From Chitinophagaceae bacterium (GTDB taxonomy: Bacteria > Bacteroidota > Bacteroidia > Chitinophagales > Chitinophagaceae), in contig DPFD01000026.1 in NCBI GenBank assembly GCA_003534175.1, positions 10,742 through 16,886 of the forward strand: DNA of 6,145 nt. Reading direction: 5' to 3'. Made by a program: the position numbers and the translations under genes. Under the pieces are notes generated by a model that saw only the letters and a list, made by a program, of their open reading frames with translations, searched no databases and was not told where the DNA came from. This document shows, one piece after another, positions 1 to 6,145 of the stretch; the first letter of the stretch is position 1; every line of letters starts with the position of its first letter.

Positions 1-1733
1 ATGGCATAAATACATTCATCCGGCAACCCGTCGTTTTTATCCATGTGCCAAATAATTTTTCCGGTCGTATCAGTTTTGAAAACACCTTTGTTACTTCCGA
101 TATAAAGATTAGAATTTTTATCTAACAGGAAGCAACGCACATATCCCGTATGAGGGAGCGATTGCTTCCGTTTTACTGTAAAGTTGAGGGTGTCGCAAAA
201 GTGAAGCGTATCGTTTACATGATATACAAACTGGTCGTTTATGCAAATACCACTCATGGCATAAAAATCAGTGAAAAAATGCTCGGTGATTTTGAGCGGG
301 TTCATTTGAACTTTATACAAAGTTCCCTGAGATTGAATCAGTGCACGATGTGCATCCCGATATAGAAAGTTGCCAAAGTATCCGGGATTGTGGGCAGAAG
401 ATCCTGTAGGAAGGTCAATAGGTATATGTTTTAATTCGTTCAACTGACCACTTAACCAGTATGCTTCATTTTTGTGGGTGGTAAAGAGTAAATAATCACC
501 CTGAGGAGTTTCCGTAATGGCGTTTATGTAGAGCCCCTCTTTTTTTCCGGGAGATGAATACAAATGTTTGGTGAGGTGTTGTAAGGTATCAAAAATGAGT
601 AACCCATGGCCGGACGTGCCAGCGAGCACACGGTTTCTTTTTTTGTCAGGATACACACTGAGAATATGATTCCCCGATGATGCGGGCAGTCCGTAATACT
701 TCACCGGTAAGTGGTTGGTCACAATTTTTATAATTCCTTCACGCATAGTAGCAAGGATGATGTTGCCGAACCTATCCTCACGAATAAATCGCAACCCGGT
801 GTTTACCAAAATGGGTTTGTTTTGAAAGTTTACCCATTCGTGTGTTACAATTGAAAGATTTTTATCTAATTGAAATATTCGGTTGTCATCAATATAAATC
901 AGTGCATCTGATTTTAAGCGGTGCAATAAACTAAATTCAGGAAGGATGGGAGCTATGCCGCGGATTGTAGGGGATTGTATAGATTGTGTTTTTACATTAA
1001 TTATTTTCAGAGGGTTTACATTTTGATTAGATGCAATTATCCATGCATCCTGTGTCAACATTTCCAATGTGTTGCGGGATATATAATATGGTAGAGAGAT
1101 CTTATCCATTGAAAAATCCCGGATATTCAACTGGTAGACATCGTTACCATGTAGGAAGGTTGTGTTATTGGAAATGATTTTTCCACTCGCCCACGGAATC
1201 GGATGTTGTATGTTTCCCTGAAATGGAGGAAGCAAACCTGGCTTTGATCGAACCAACTTTTTTTGTGTTACATCAATCCCGTTCAGGGTGCCATCTTCCA
1301 TATATATATATACAATCTGGTTAGCTTCACCCAACAACCGGGGTGGAATCTTTTGTGTTTGATTGAATGTGTACAGGGTTGTAAAATAATCTTGCTGTAC
1401 ATTGTACCTACTGATTCCTTTGGAGTGGCTAAACAATACATCTCCGTTATTACAGGTTAGAAACAGTACAAACTTATCATCGGGCAAATGTTCCTGTACC
1501 GGGATGGTGTAAAATGCTTTGCCATCAAACTTCTGAATACCATTTGGAAAGCTAATCCACCAGATATTGTTTCCATCAATGGCCAAATCAGTAATGGTAC
1601 TTTGCAATAAACCTTCGTTTACACTGTAGCGGAAGCTGTTGAAACGTTTAAGATGTTGCGATTGAGTATGATGCGTGAGTAGTAAAGCCAACGTGGTGAA
1701 CACAAATATGATATGGTGGAATGTAAGTTTCAA
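1..1733 (-). CDS. Two-component regulator propeller sensor protein, N-terminal 577 residues (C-terminus beyond left edge)
   Basis: Read on the minus strand, this frame is open from a TTG at 1733 to the window edge. Residues 1-26 form a secretion signal: Lys2, a hydrophobic stretch IIFVFTTLALLL (8-19), and probable cleavage near Ser25. Propeller-type repeats follow. Residues 41-72 (GLLQSTITDLAID, NIWWISFPNGIQKFDG) are a Reg_prop-like blade; others are near 315-337 (FIREDRFGNIILAT, REGIIKI), 400-420, and 532-555 (FLLDKNSNLYIGSNKGVFKTD). The last visible residues, 569-577, are GLPDECIYA, a classic Reg_prop start motif. In this family (Reg_prop, usually followed by a Y_Y_Y domain) the propeller is a periplasmic sensor joined through a membrane helix to a histidine kinase, LuxR-type or LytTR output domain. 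That output part is not in view, so the signalling type is unknown. The blades between about 90 and 310 are weakly conserved. An (AT)6 tract lies at 1300-1311. The gene runs divergently from the large repeat protein at 1980. Family assignment is firm; ligand and target are unknown. Confidence 0.9.
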   Translation of the reverse strand, partial: MKLTFHHIIFVFTTLALLLTHHTQSQHLKRFNSFRYSVNEGLLQSTITDLAIDGNNIWWISFPNGIQKFDGKAFYTIPVQEHLPDDKFVLFLTCNNGDVLFSHSKGISRYNVQQDYFTTLYTFNQTQKIPPRLLGEANQIVYIYMEDGTLNGIDVTQKKLVRSKPGLLPPFQGNIQHPIPWASGKIISNNTTFLHGNDVYQLNIRDFSMDKISLPYYISRNTLEMLTQDAWIIASNQNVNPLKIINVKTQSIQSPTIRGIAPILPEFSLLHRLKSDALIYIDDNRIFQLDKNLSIVTHEWVNFQNKPILVNTGLRFIREDRFGNIILATMREGIIKIVTNHLPVKYYGLPASSGNHILSVYPDKKRNRVLAGTSGHGLLIFDTLQHLTKHLYSSPGKKEGLYINAITETPQGDYLLFTTHKNEAYWLSGQLNELKHIPIDLPTGSSAHNPGYFGNFLYRDAHRALIQSQGTLYKVQMNPLKITEHFFTDFYAMSGICINDQFVYHVNDTLHFCDTLNFTVKRKQSLPHTGYVRCFLLDKNSNLYIGSNKGVFKTDTTGKIIWHMDKNDGLPDECIYA

Positions 1734-1754
1734 AACACGCAGTACAAAAAATCA
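1731..1754 (-). other. Start region of the propeller gene: TTG start behind an in-frame stop
   Basis: Reading leftwards, the frame of the propeller protein has a TGA stop at 1754-1752. The next codons are TTT TTT GTA CTG CGT GTT, then TTG at 1733-1731. No ATG or GTG lies between the stop and the signal peptide. TTG gives MKLTFHHIIF, with one Lys before the hydrophobic core. CTG at 1742 would add three residues (MRV) and a second positive charge. The next in-frame GTG (residue 11) would delete half of the hydrophobic core. No Shine-Dalgarno sequence is visible, as is usual in Bacteroidota, so it cannot decide. An ATG at 1763 is in the same frame but is closed by the TGA after three codons. Confidence 0.6.
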
Positions 1755-1793
1755 ATCGCACATCAAATTAATAAATAAGTGCGGATGCTAGCG

Positions 1794-1811
1794 ATAATCC
1801 AAAAGGATTAT
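1794..1811. promoter_or_regulatory. Inverted repeat, 7-bp arms with AAAA spacer
   Basis: ATAATCC (1794-1800) and GGATTAT (1805-1811) are perfect inverse complements separated by AAAA. A G:T pair could extend the stem by one step in RNA. The stem is short and AT-rich, no T-run follows directly, and it lies upstream of both genes, so a terminator is unlikely. A binding site for a dimeric regulator, or chance, are the two readings. It sits 61 bp before the TTG start of the propeller gene. Confidence 0.3.
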
Positions 1812-1906
1812 TTATTCCATTGGTAAAATGATGTCTATTTGGGGTCAATTCCGGGTTTCTACAGAATGATGCCGGCTTACCTCTACCTGCTTTTATAGCG
1901 CTCCAC

Positions 1907-1920
1907 AAGATGCGCATCTT
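1907..1920. promoter_or_regulatory. Perfect 14-bp palindrome upstream of the repeat-protein gene
   Basis: AAGATGCGCATCTT reads the same on both strands with no spacer. It ends 59 bp before the ATG at 1980. Perfect symmetry over 14 bp is uncommon by chance in a 246-bp stretch (about 1 to 2 percent by simple base counting), so an operator for a dimeric DNA-binding protein is possible. No second copy occurs elsewhere in the intergenic region. The binding protein is unknown. Confidence 0.3.
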
Positions 1921-1979
1921 TCCTGCAACTACGGTTGAATCCATTCCTTTTATTCAAAAAACAGTTTAAACATTACTAC

Positions 1980-2039
1980 ATGAAAAAGAATGTACTCATC
2001 CTATTGTGTTGCCTGATGGCATGCACCTTGTACGCCCAA
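1980..2039 (+). other. Signal peptide of the giant repeat protein
   Basis: Residues 1-20 show a short basic start (MKKN), a hydrophobic core from Val5 to Leu17 containing Cys10, Cys11 and Cys15, and a Tyr-Ala-Gln end. Cleavage after Ala19 would leave an N-terminal Gln, as in many Bacteroidota exported proteins. The alternative is lipoprotein processing at Cys15 (LMAC). I think this less likely, because Met at -2 is unusual and a good Ala-X-Gln site follows, but it cannot be excluded. Confidence 0.8.
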
Positions 2040-5000
2040 ACGTGGACGGGTAACCTAAGCACAGACTGGAACACCCCCGGCAACTGGAGCGGGAATGCGG
2101 TGCCTGGAAATACAGGAAATGTAATTATACCGGGGGGCCTCGATAATTATCCTGTATTGGCATCAGATGTTACCATTAACAGGATAGACATGCAATCCGG
2201 TTCTTCACTCGATTTCAACGGTTTTCAGTTGAGTGTTGTAACGAATGTTGTCGGATTTTCTTACTTTAACGGAGCTACACTGAAAAGCAGTACGCAATTA
2301 ATTACCCTCAATATAAACAATAGCACCAGCGGTTATTACACTTCTATGGGGGGGTCAACTATTGAAGACGATATTGTAATCAACCTAACCGGAAGCAATG
2401 CGTTTTATGAAGGTGAAACGATTGGAAATTTGTTTCAGGGTAATGCCACTTTTAATGTAGGAGGAACCGGTGCATTATGGACAAGTTACTCTGGTGCTTC
2501 AACCTATCAGGGGAATGTATCGGTTCATCGTACGGTAGGTGGATTGTTGGATTTGTTCAATACCGGAGGTACTGCTTCAGGAAATTTAACGGTTACCAAC
2601 CCCATCGGAAATGGCGCCATACGAATAGGAAATGCCTCAAACCCAACATTGATTCAGGGCACTATTAATATTGATGCCGACTACAACGCTTTACCGAATG
2701 TATTTGAAATGATACGTGTCATCAATAATACATCCGGCGGCATTATCGACGTGAAGAACTCTTATGGCTTTAACCTGAGAAATGATACACTTCTATTGAG
2801 TGATTTAAGTATTCGGGGATTTAGAGGCACCAATTTTTCTTATTTGTATAATAATCAAATTGGGGCATCATCCATAAATATTGCTGACTCATCCACATCT
2901 GGGAGTGGATATCATACATACTTACGAAATAATATTTTAACAGGTTCCGTAACCTTTGAAAGAAACGGTGATATTGATTTGATAGAGACAGATGACGTTG
3001 GTGCAGGAAATATATTTAACGGGCCATTGAATGTAATCGTCAATGGTACGGGAGATGTGTATTTGTCTAGATTTGGCGCATCTACCTACAACGGAAATGT
3101 AACTGTACAGTGTGCCGGTAGCGGAGCGATGGATTTATTCAATTCAGGTGCAACCATCAATGGAAATTTTGTTTATAATAATACCTCAACAGGAAACAAT
3201 TTATTTGGAGTACCCTCAGTTAAAACCCTCATTACAGGCAGTGTTAATATAAACATTGATAATGCAAATGCCGGATTGTTTGAAATGGAAAGAGTCACCA
3301 ATCAAACAGGAGGGGGAAATATTTTTTCAAATGGTACCAGAGGATTTAATCTGTCGAACGATACACTGGTTTTGAATCAAATTTCAATTCAAAATGTTCA
3401 AGGCACTAGTTTCGGAACCGTATACAATAACTTGTTAACAGGAAATTTGAGTTGTTCAGATTTTTCTTCAGGAGGCAATGGATATCACTTTTATATGCGC
3501 AATTCCAATGTGAATGGGAATGTCAGCTTCACAATGAATAGTAACAGGAATTTATATATTGGTGATAATGCCAATCAGCCATTTACTATCAGTGGTGATG
3601 TATCCGTTACTTTGAATGGTACCGGTTCTGTTGGTTTCAGTTTGTTTTCAGCAGTGAATGTAGGAGGAAACGTTACCTTCAACAGGGTAGGGAACGGAAA
3701 CGTGGGCTTGTATAGCAGTGGTGCTACTGTAGGCGGAAATTTTACGTATACTTCCAACAGCCAATCGAATGTGAGTATTGGAAACCTAACAACCAGCACC
3801 ATAATTGCGGGTTCAATCAACATTAATTCCACACATGCTGCACCGTCTTTATTTGAAATACAGCGTATCATCAATCAAACAGGTGGCGGCTCCATTTATA
3901 TCAACAACTCCAGAGGATTTAACTTAACACGCGATACATTAATAGCAGATATCACCCTGGTTGAATTTGGAAGTAGCAATTTTGGAACATTATACAATTG
4001 CGAAATCACCGGCAACACCTATATCAGTCCTGCTACCAATTCAACGAACGGATATAATACCTACGTTAGAAGTTCTGTGTTTAACGGAGAGGTGCGCCAT
4101 TACTCGACTTCAAGCAACAATTACTATGATTCTGATGCAGGTACCGGCAATGTGTATAATGGACTGGTAAGATATGAACGAACAGGTTCCGGAGCATTCT
4201 CCATTGCTACATTTCAAAACACATACAATGGCGATGTAACATTGGTGGATAACAACGCTACTATTGGCCGCGCATTGTTTTCTGCTCCCTCAGGTAGTTC
4301 ATTGTCAATGAATGGCAATACCATCAACTTCCTTACATTGAATACGCCACAATTGGTAGTGAATGAAGATGTGCGGATAAACAATACACTTACTTTTCAA
4401 TCGGGTAAACTCACCACCGACCCACTAACGCCTACTGCCAAAATTATATTTAATGATAATGCCTCACACTCCGGCGCTTCTGCTGCAAGTCATGCAGTAT
4501 TGACGGTACAAAAGGAAGGTAACGATGTGTTCACTTTTCCTGTAGGTTCCGGTGTGTTGTATGCTCCTGTAAGTATGACTGCTCCGGCTTCGGGCAGTGC
4601 ATTTTCTGTTCAGTACATTCCGGAAAATCCGGATGATGCATCTCTGGATACTTCGAGCAGGGCAGGTACGTTGCAAAAAATTACAGGATTTGAATATTGG
4701 GAGATTACACGCGATGCAGGCACTTCAACACCCACACTCACTTTTGCATTTAATGATCCCGCACCGGGAGTTGCTAATTATATCACGGATCCTGCGAGTG
4801 TACGTATTGCCCGCTGGACCGGCAGCTTGTGGGAGGATAAGGGCAACAGCGCATTTACGGGATCTACCTCAGGAACGGTATCCTCAGCAACCGGTAACAG
4901 TGATTTCGGATTTTTTACTTTCGGTACAACCAATAGAGATACCAATCCGTTCATGACTCAGGCCTTTGTGTATTATCTGGATTCAGACGGAGACGGATTT

Positions 5001-6145
5001 GGAGATGTGAATAATTTCATCACCTCCGGAAACCCGACACCTCCTGCCGGTTATGTAACCAATAGCCTCGATTGTGATGATACACAGTTCCTCTACACAG
5101 ATAATGATAACGACGGTTACGGAACCGGATCTCCCACACCTTGTGGTGTTGCAAATAATACAGATTGTAATGATGCAGATAACAGCATCTACCCAACCGC
5201 ACCTGAATTGTGTGATGGAAAAGACAATGATTGTGATGGACAAACAGATGAAGGCGTTGGTGCAACCTGGTATGCCGATAATGATAACGATGGCTTTGGA
5301 GATCCGGGCACATCTACCGTATCATGTAATCAACCGGTAGGTTACGTTACTAACAATCTGGATTGTGATGATAACAACAACCAAATCTATCCTGGCGCTA
5401 CAGAAGTTTGTGATGGTGTTGATAACAACTGTAACGGACAAGTAGATGAAGGTATCGGAACAGTTTGGTATGCCGATAGTGATGACGACGGATTTGGTAA
5501 TCCGGATGTTTCAGTAACGGCCTGTACACAACCTGCAAACTATGTTTCGAATGCGCTGGATTGTAACGATGCAGATAATACAGTGTATCCCGGCGCTCCT
5601 GAATTGTGCGATGGAAAAGATAATGACTGCAACGGTACAATTGATGACGGAGCCGGAACGATAACCTTCTACAGAGATGCAGACGGTGACGGTTTTGGAG
5701 ATGCCAATGTAACGGCCACAGCCTGCAGCGCTCCTGCCGGATATGTAACCAATGATGATGATTGTGACGATTCAGACAACTCAGTGTATCCCGGCGCTAC
5801 TGAACTCTGCGATGGAAAGGACAACGATTGCAATGGTCAGGTAGATGATGGCATTGGTGCAACCTGGTACATAGACTCAGATAGTGACGGGTATGGGGAT
5901 GCCAACACCTCTGTAGTTTCCTGTACTCAACCCACAGGGTATGTAACCAATAGCCTAGACTGTAATGATACAGACAACACGGTTTATCCGGGTGCACCCG
6001 AGTTGTGTGATGGTAAAGACAATGATTGTGACGGACAAATTGATGAAGATGGCGGCGTTACTTGGTACATCGATTCAGATGGCGATGGATTTGGTGATGT
6101 GAACACAACCACCGTTTCCTGTACACAACCTACCGGATATGTAAC
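1980..6145 (+). CDS. Giant secreted repeat protein, probable T9SS cargo/adhesin, N-terminal 1388 residues (open at right edge)
   Basis: The ATG at 1980 opens a frame with no stop to the window end. Residues 1-20 are a signal peptide: Lys2-Lys3, hydrophobic VLILLCCLMACTL, and LYAQ as the likely cleavage site. The mature start (WTG at 22-24, STDW at 27-30, NW at 35-36, VIIP at 48-51) is a cap common in Bacteroidota secreted repeat proteins. Four copies of a 190-192-residue Asn/Gly/Thr-rich repeat fill about 65-795. A beta-rich domain spans about 815-985, with QKEGNDVFTFPVG around 844-856 and YWEI further on; it resembles the module found just before C-terminal regions of many type IX cargo proteins. 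From residue 998, Asp/Cys-rich MopE-like units repeat every 66 residues. The protein is expected to be exported by Sec and then T9SS, and to be surface-bound or released. The sorting domain that would prove this is beyond the edge. Function is not recognised beyond an adhesin or structural role by architecture. Confidence 0.92.
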   Translation, partial: MKKNVLILLCCLMACTLYAQTWTGNLSTDWNTPGNWSGNAVPGNTGNVIIPGGLDNYPVLASDVTINRIDMQSGSSLDFNGFQLSVVTNVVGFSYFNGATLKSSTQLITLNINNSTSGYYTSMGGSTIEDDIVINLTGSNAFYEGETIGNLFQGNATFNVGGTGALWTSYSGASTYQGNVSVHRTVGGLLDLFNTGGTASGNLTVTNPIGNGAIRIGNASNPTLIQGTINIDADYNALPNVFEMIRVINNTSGGIIDVKNSYGFNLRNDTLLLSDLSIRGFRGTNFSYLYNNQIGASSINIADSSTSGSGYHTYLRNNILTGSVTFERNGDIDLIETDDVGAGNIFNGPLNVIVNGTGDVYLSRFGASTYNGNVTVQCAGSGAMDLFNSGATINGNFVYNNTSTGNNLFGVPSVKTLITGSVNINIDNANAGLFEMERVTNQTGGGNIFSNGTRGFNLSNDTLVLNQISIQNVQGTSFGTVYNNLLTGNLSCSDFSSGGNGYHFYMRNSNVNGNVSFTMNSNRNLYIGDNANQPFTISGDVSVTLNGTGSVGFSLFSAVNVGGNVTFNRVGNGNVGLYSSGATVGGNFTYTSNSQSNVSIGNLTTSTIIAGSININSTHAAPSLFEIQRIINQTGGGSIYINNSRGFNLTRDTLIADITLVEFGSSNFGTLYNCEITGNTYISPATNSTNGYNTYVRSSVFNGEVRHYSTSSNNYYDSDAGTGNVYNGLVRYERTGSGAFSIATFQNTYNGDVTLVDNNATIGRALFSAPSGSSLSMNGNTINFLTLNTPQLVVNEDVRINNTLTFQSGKLTTDPLTPTAKIIFNDNASHSGASAASHAVLTVQKEGNDVFTFPVGSGVLYAPVSMTAPASGSAFSVQYIPENPDDASLDTSSRAGTLQKITGFEYWEITRDAGTSTPTLTFAFNDPAPGVANYITDPASVRIARWTGSLWEDKGNSAFTGSTSGTVSSATGNSDFGFFTFGTTNRDTNPFMTQAFVYYLDSDGDGFGDVNNFITSGNPTPPAGYVTNSLDCDDTQFLYTDNDNDGYGTGSPTPCGVANNTDCNDADNSIYPTAPELCDGKDNDCDGQTDEGVGATWYADNDNDGFGDPGTSTVSCNQPVGYVTNNLDCDDNNNQIYPGATEVCDGVDNNCNGQVDEGIGTVWYADSDDDGFGNPDVSVTACTQPANYVSNALDCNDADNTVYPGAPELCDGKDNDCNGTIDDGAGTITFYRDADGDGFGDANVTATACSAPAGYVTNDDDCDDSDNSVYPGATELCDGKDNDCNGQVDDGIGATWYIDSDSDGYGDANTSVVSCTQPTGYVTNSLDCNDTDNTVYPGAPELCDGKDNDCDGQIDEDGGVTWYIDSDGDGFGDVNTTTVSCTQPTGYV
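2172..4364 (+). repeat. Four tandem 190-192-residue repeats (about 573 bp each) in the giant protein
   Basis: Three anchors recur at constant spacing. The first is Gly-Tyr plus an aromatic-rich stretch: GYYTSM at residue 118, GYHTYL at 310, GYHFYM at 501, GYNTYV at 691. The second is FE-M/I-xRVxN followed by T-G-G: residues 242, 434 and 625. The third is GFNLxxDTL: 263, 455 and 646. Spacing is 190-192 each time. Inside each unit are shorter motifs of the form YNGNVTV, GTGS and INGNF, about 20-25 residues apart, which suggests coils of a beta-helix or solenoid. Copy 1 lacks a clear GFNL anchor, and copy 4 loses the FE anchor and fades after about residue 785 (RALFSAPSGSSLSMNG). Cysteine is nearly absent. 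At DNA level the copies are strongly diverged, so the array is old. I cannot name a family for the full 191-residue unit. Confidence 0.88.
4440..4934 (+). other. Single beta-rich domain with FPVG motif between the two repeat arrays
   Basis: Residues about 821-985 are not repeated within the window. Visible marks are KIIFNDNA at the start, VLTVQKEGNDVFTFPVG (FPVG at 853-856), YAPVSM, a YWEI segment followed by a Thr/Phe-rich strand, RWTGSLWED, and FFTFGTTN at 978-985. The order 'lys-glu-gly ... FxFPVG ... P(V/I)S ... YW(E/D) ... R(W/Y) ... W ... FG(x)FT-like end' is one I know from Bacteroidota type IX secretion cargo, where it usually sits after repeat regions and before the C-terminal part. 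It acts here as a linker between the solenoid-like part and the metal-binding array. No catalytic residues are evident. Confidence 0.6.
4971..6145 (+). repeat. MopE-like Asp/Cys-rich metal-binding repeats, 66-residue period, at least six units
   Basis: Each full unit runs: aromatic pair with Asp (WYADSD or similar), DxDxDGFGD, Ser-Cys-x-Gln-Pro, GYVTN, LDCDD, YPGAxELCDG, KDNDCDG, xxDEG. Trp/Phe anchors are at residues 1097, 1163, 1230, 1296 and 1362. CDG cysteines are at 1078, 1144, 1210, 1277 and 1343. The period is 66-67 residues (198-201 bp). The first unit (998-1037) stops at LDCDD and lacks the CDG half; the second (1038-1096) is 59 residues long. The unit at 1362 is cut by the window edge. 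The second half matches the 'putative metal-binding motif' described from MopE. DxDxDGxGD resembles calcium-binding loops of thrombospondin type 3 or dockerin type. Full units have four cysteines each, suiting two disulfides or metal ligands. Calcium is my best guess for the bound ion; copper is not supported by anything visible here. Confidence 0.9.

Larger units (their letters stand above)
1734..1979. promoter_or_regulatory. Divergent intergenic region between the two genes
   Basis: This 246-bp stretch must hold the 5' leaders, and probably the promoters, of both genes. I looked for the Bacteroidota sigma consensus (TTTG near -33, TAnnTTTG near -7). On the plus strand the nearest -7 candidate is TCTATTTG at about 1833-1840. 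It has one mismatch, lies about 140 bp before the start, and its nearest upstream TTG is only 11 bp away, which is too close. On the minus strand TTAATTTG (1771-1764) also has one mismatch and no TTG at the usual distance. Neither is convincing. The region is AT-rich near the propeller gene and contains two dyads, listed separately. I found no small ORF or RNA gene in it. Confidence 0.55.

Noticed and set aside
1300..1311. (AT)6 tract inside the propeller gene as a phase-variation switch
   Set aside because: The tract is short, codes for an ordinary Tyr-Ile-Tyr stretch, and the frame is intact. There is no sign of slippage, so it is noted only as a low-complexity tract.
150..1460. Plus-strand open frames of 65-71 residues at 150-365 and 1263-1460
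   Set aside because: They are antisense to the propeller gene, whose frame is continuous and carries recognisable motifs. The short frames resemble nothing known.
1794..1811. Rho-independent terminator
   Set aside because: The stem is AT-rich and only 7 bp, no T-run directly follows on either strand, and both genes point away from it, so there is no transcript for it to end.
1833..1840. TCTATTTG as a Bacteroidota -7 promoter box for the giant gene
   Set aside because: It has one mismatch to TAnnTTTG, a TTG only 11 bp upstream instead of about 19-20, and a long distance to the ATG. It is mentioned in the intergenic entry but not called as a promoter.
2007..2024. Lipobox LMAC (residues 12-15) making the giant protein a lipoprotein
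   Set aside because: Met at the -2 position is unusual, and a good standard cleavage site (Tyr-Ala-Gln) lies five residues later, followed directly by a mature cap typical of type IX cargo. Not fully excluded.
3575..5997. Several minus-strand open frames of 66 to 99 residues and plus-strand shifted frames within the giant gene
   Set aside because: They lie wholly inside the 1980-6145 frame and repeat with its periodicity. Their His/Tyr/Arg-rich composition is what the complement of Asp/Asn/Gly codons gives. None has family-like motifs.
4971..6145. Tandem 198-bp units as a CRISPR array or DNA satellite
   Set aside because: The units are coding, in frame, diverged at third codon positions and conserved at protein level. 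There are no short identical repeats with unique spacers.

Overview
The window holds two large genes transcribed away from each other, both cut by the window edges, with 246 bp of non-coding DNA between them. Both proteins point to a member of the Bacteroidota. One is a secreted giant of the type IX secretion cargo kind, with a Lys-Lys signal peptide ending in Tyr-Ala-Gln and a mature start rich in Trp-Thr-Gly and Asn-Trp motifs. The other is a 'two-component regulator propeller' sensor, a family especially expanded in that phylum. Neither start has a convincing Shine-Dalgarno sequence, which also fits. The genus cannot be fixed from this sequence.

Positions 1-1733 (minus strand): the first 577 residues of a propeller sensor protein. 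It has a signal peptide, then repeated beta-propeller blades, and runs off the left edge in the middle of a canonical Reg_prop motif (GLPDECIYA). The output part (transmembrane segment plus kinase, LuxR-type or LytTR domain, if present) lies outside the window. No ATG is available at the start; TTG at 1733 is the best choice.

Positions 1734-1979: the divergent intergenic region. It carries a 7-bp inverted repeat with a 4-nt loop and a perfect 14-bp palindrome. No promoter matches the Bacteroidota consensus well on either strand.

Positions 1980-6145 (plus strand): the first 1388 residues of a secreted repeat protein that is open at the right edge and has no internal stop. Its layers are: signal peptide (1-20); an N-terminal Trp-rich cap (about 21-60); four copies of a 190-192-residue Asn/Gly/Thr-rich repeat that looks like beta-helix or beta-solenoid material (about 65-795); a single beta-rich domain with an FPVG motif (about 815-985); and a tandem array of 66-residue Asp/Cys-rich units of the MopE-like 'putative metal-binding' type (from 998), still repeating at the right edge. 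The expected C-terminal sorting domain is not in view.

The likely picture is a long surface or secreted adhesin-like protein stiffened by calcium or another metal, next to a divergent sensor gene. Any regulatory link is inferred from position only. I saw no RNA gene, CRISPR array, insertion sequence or transposon remnant. The main item of interest is the plus-strand protein: two unrelated repeat systems of different period in one polypeptide, the longer of which I cannot assign to a named family.
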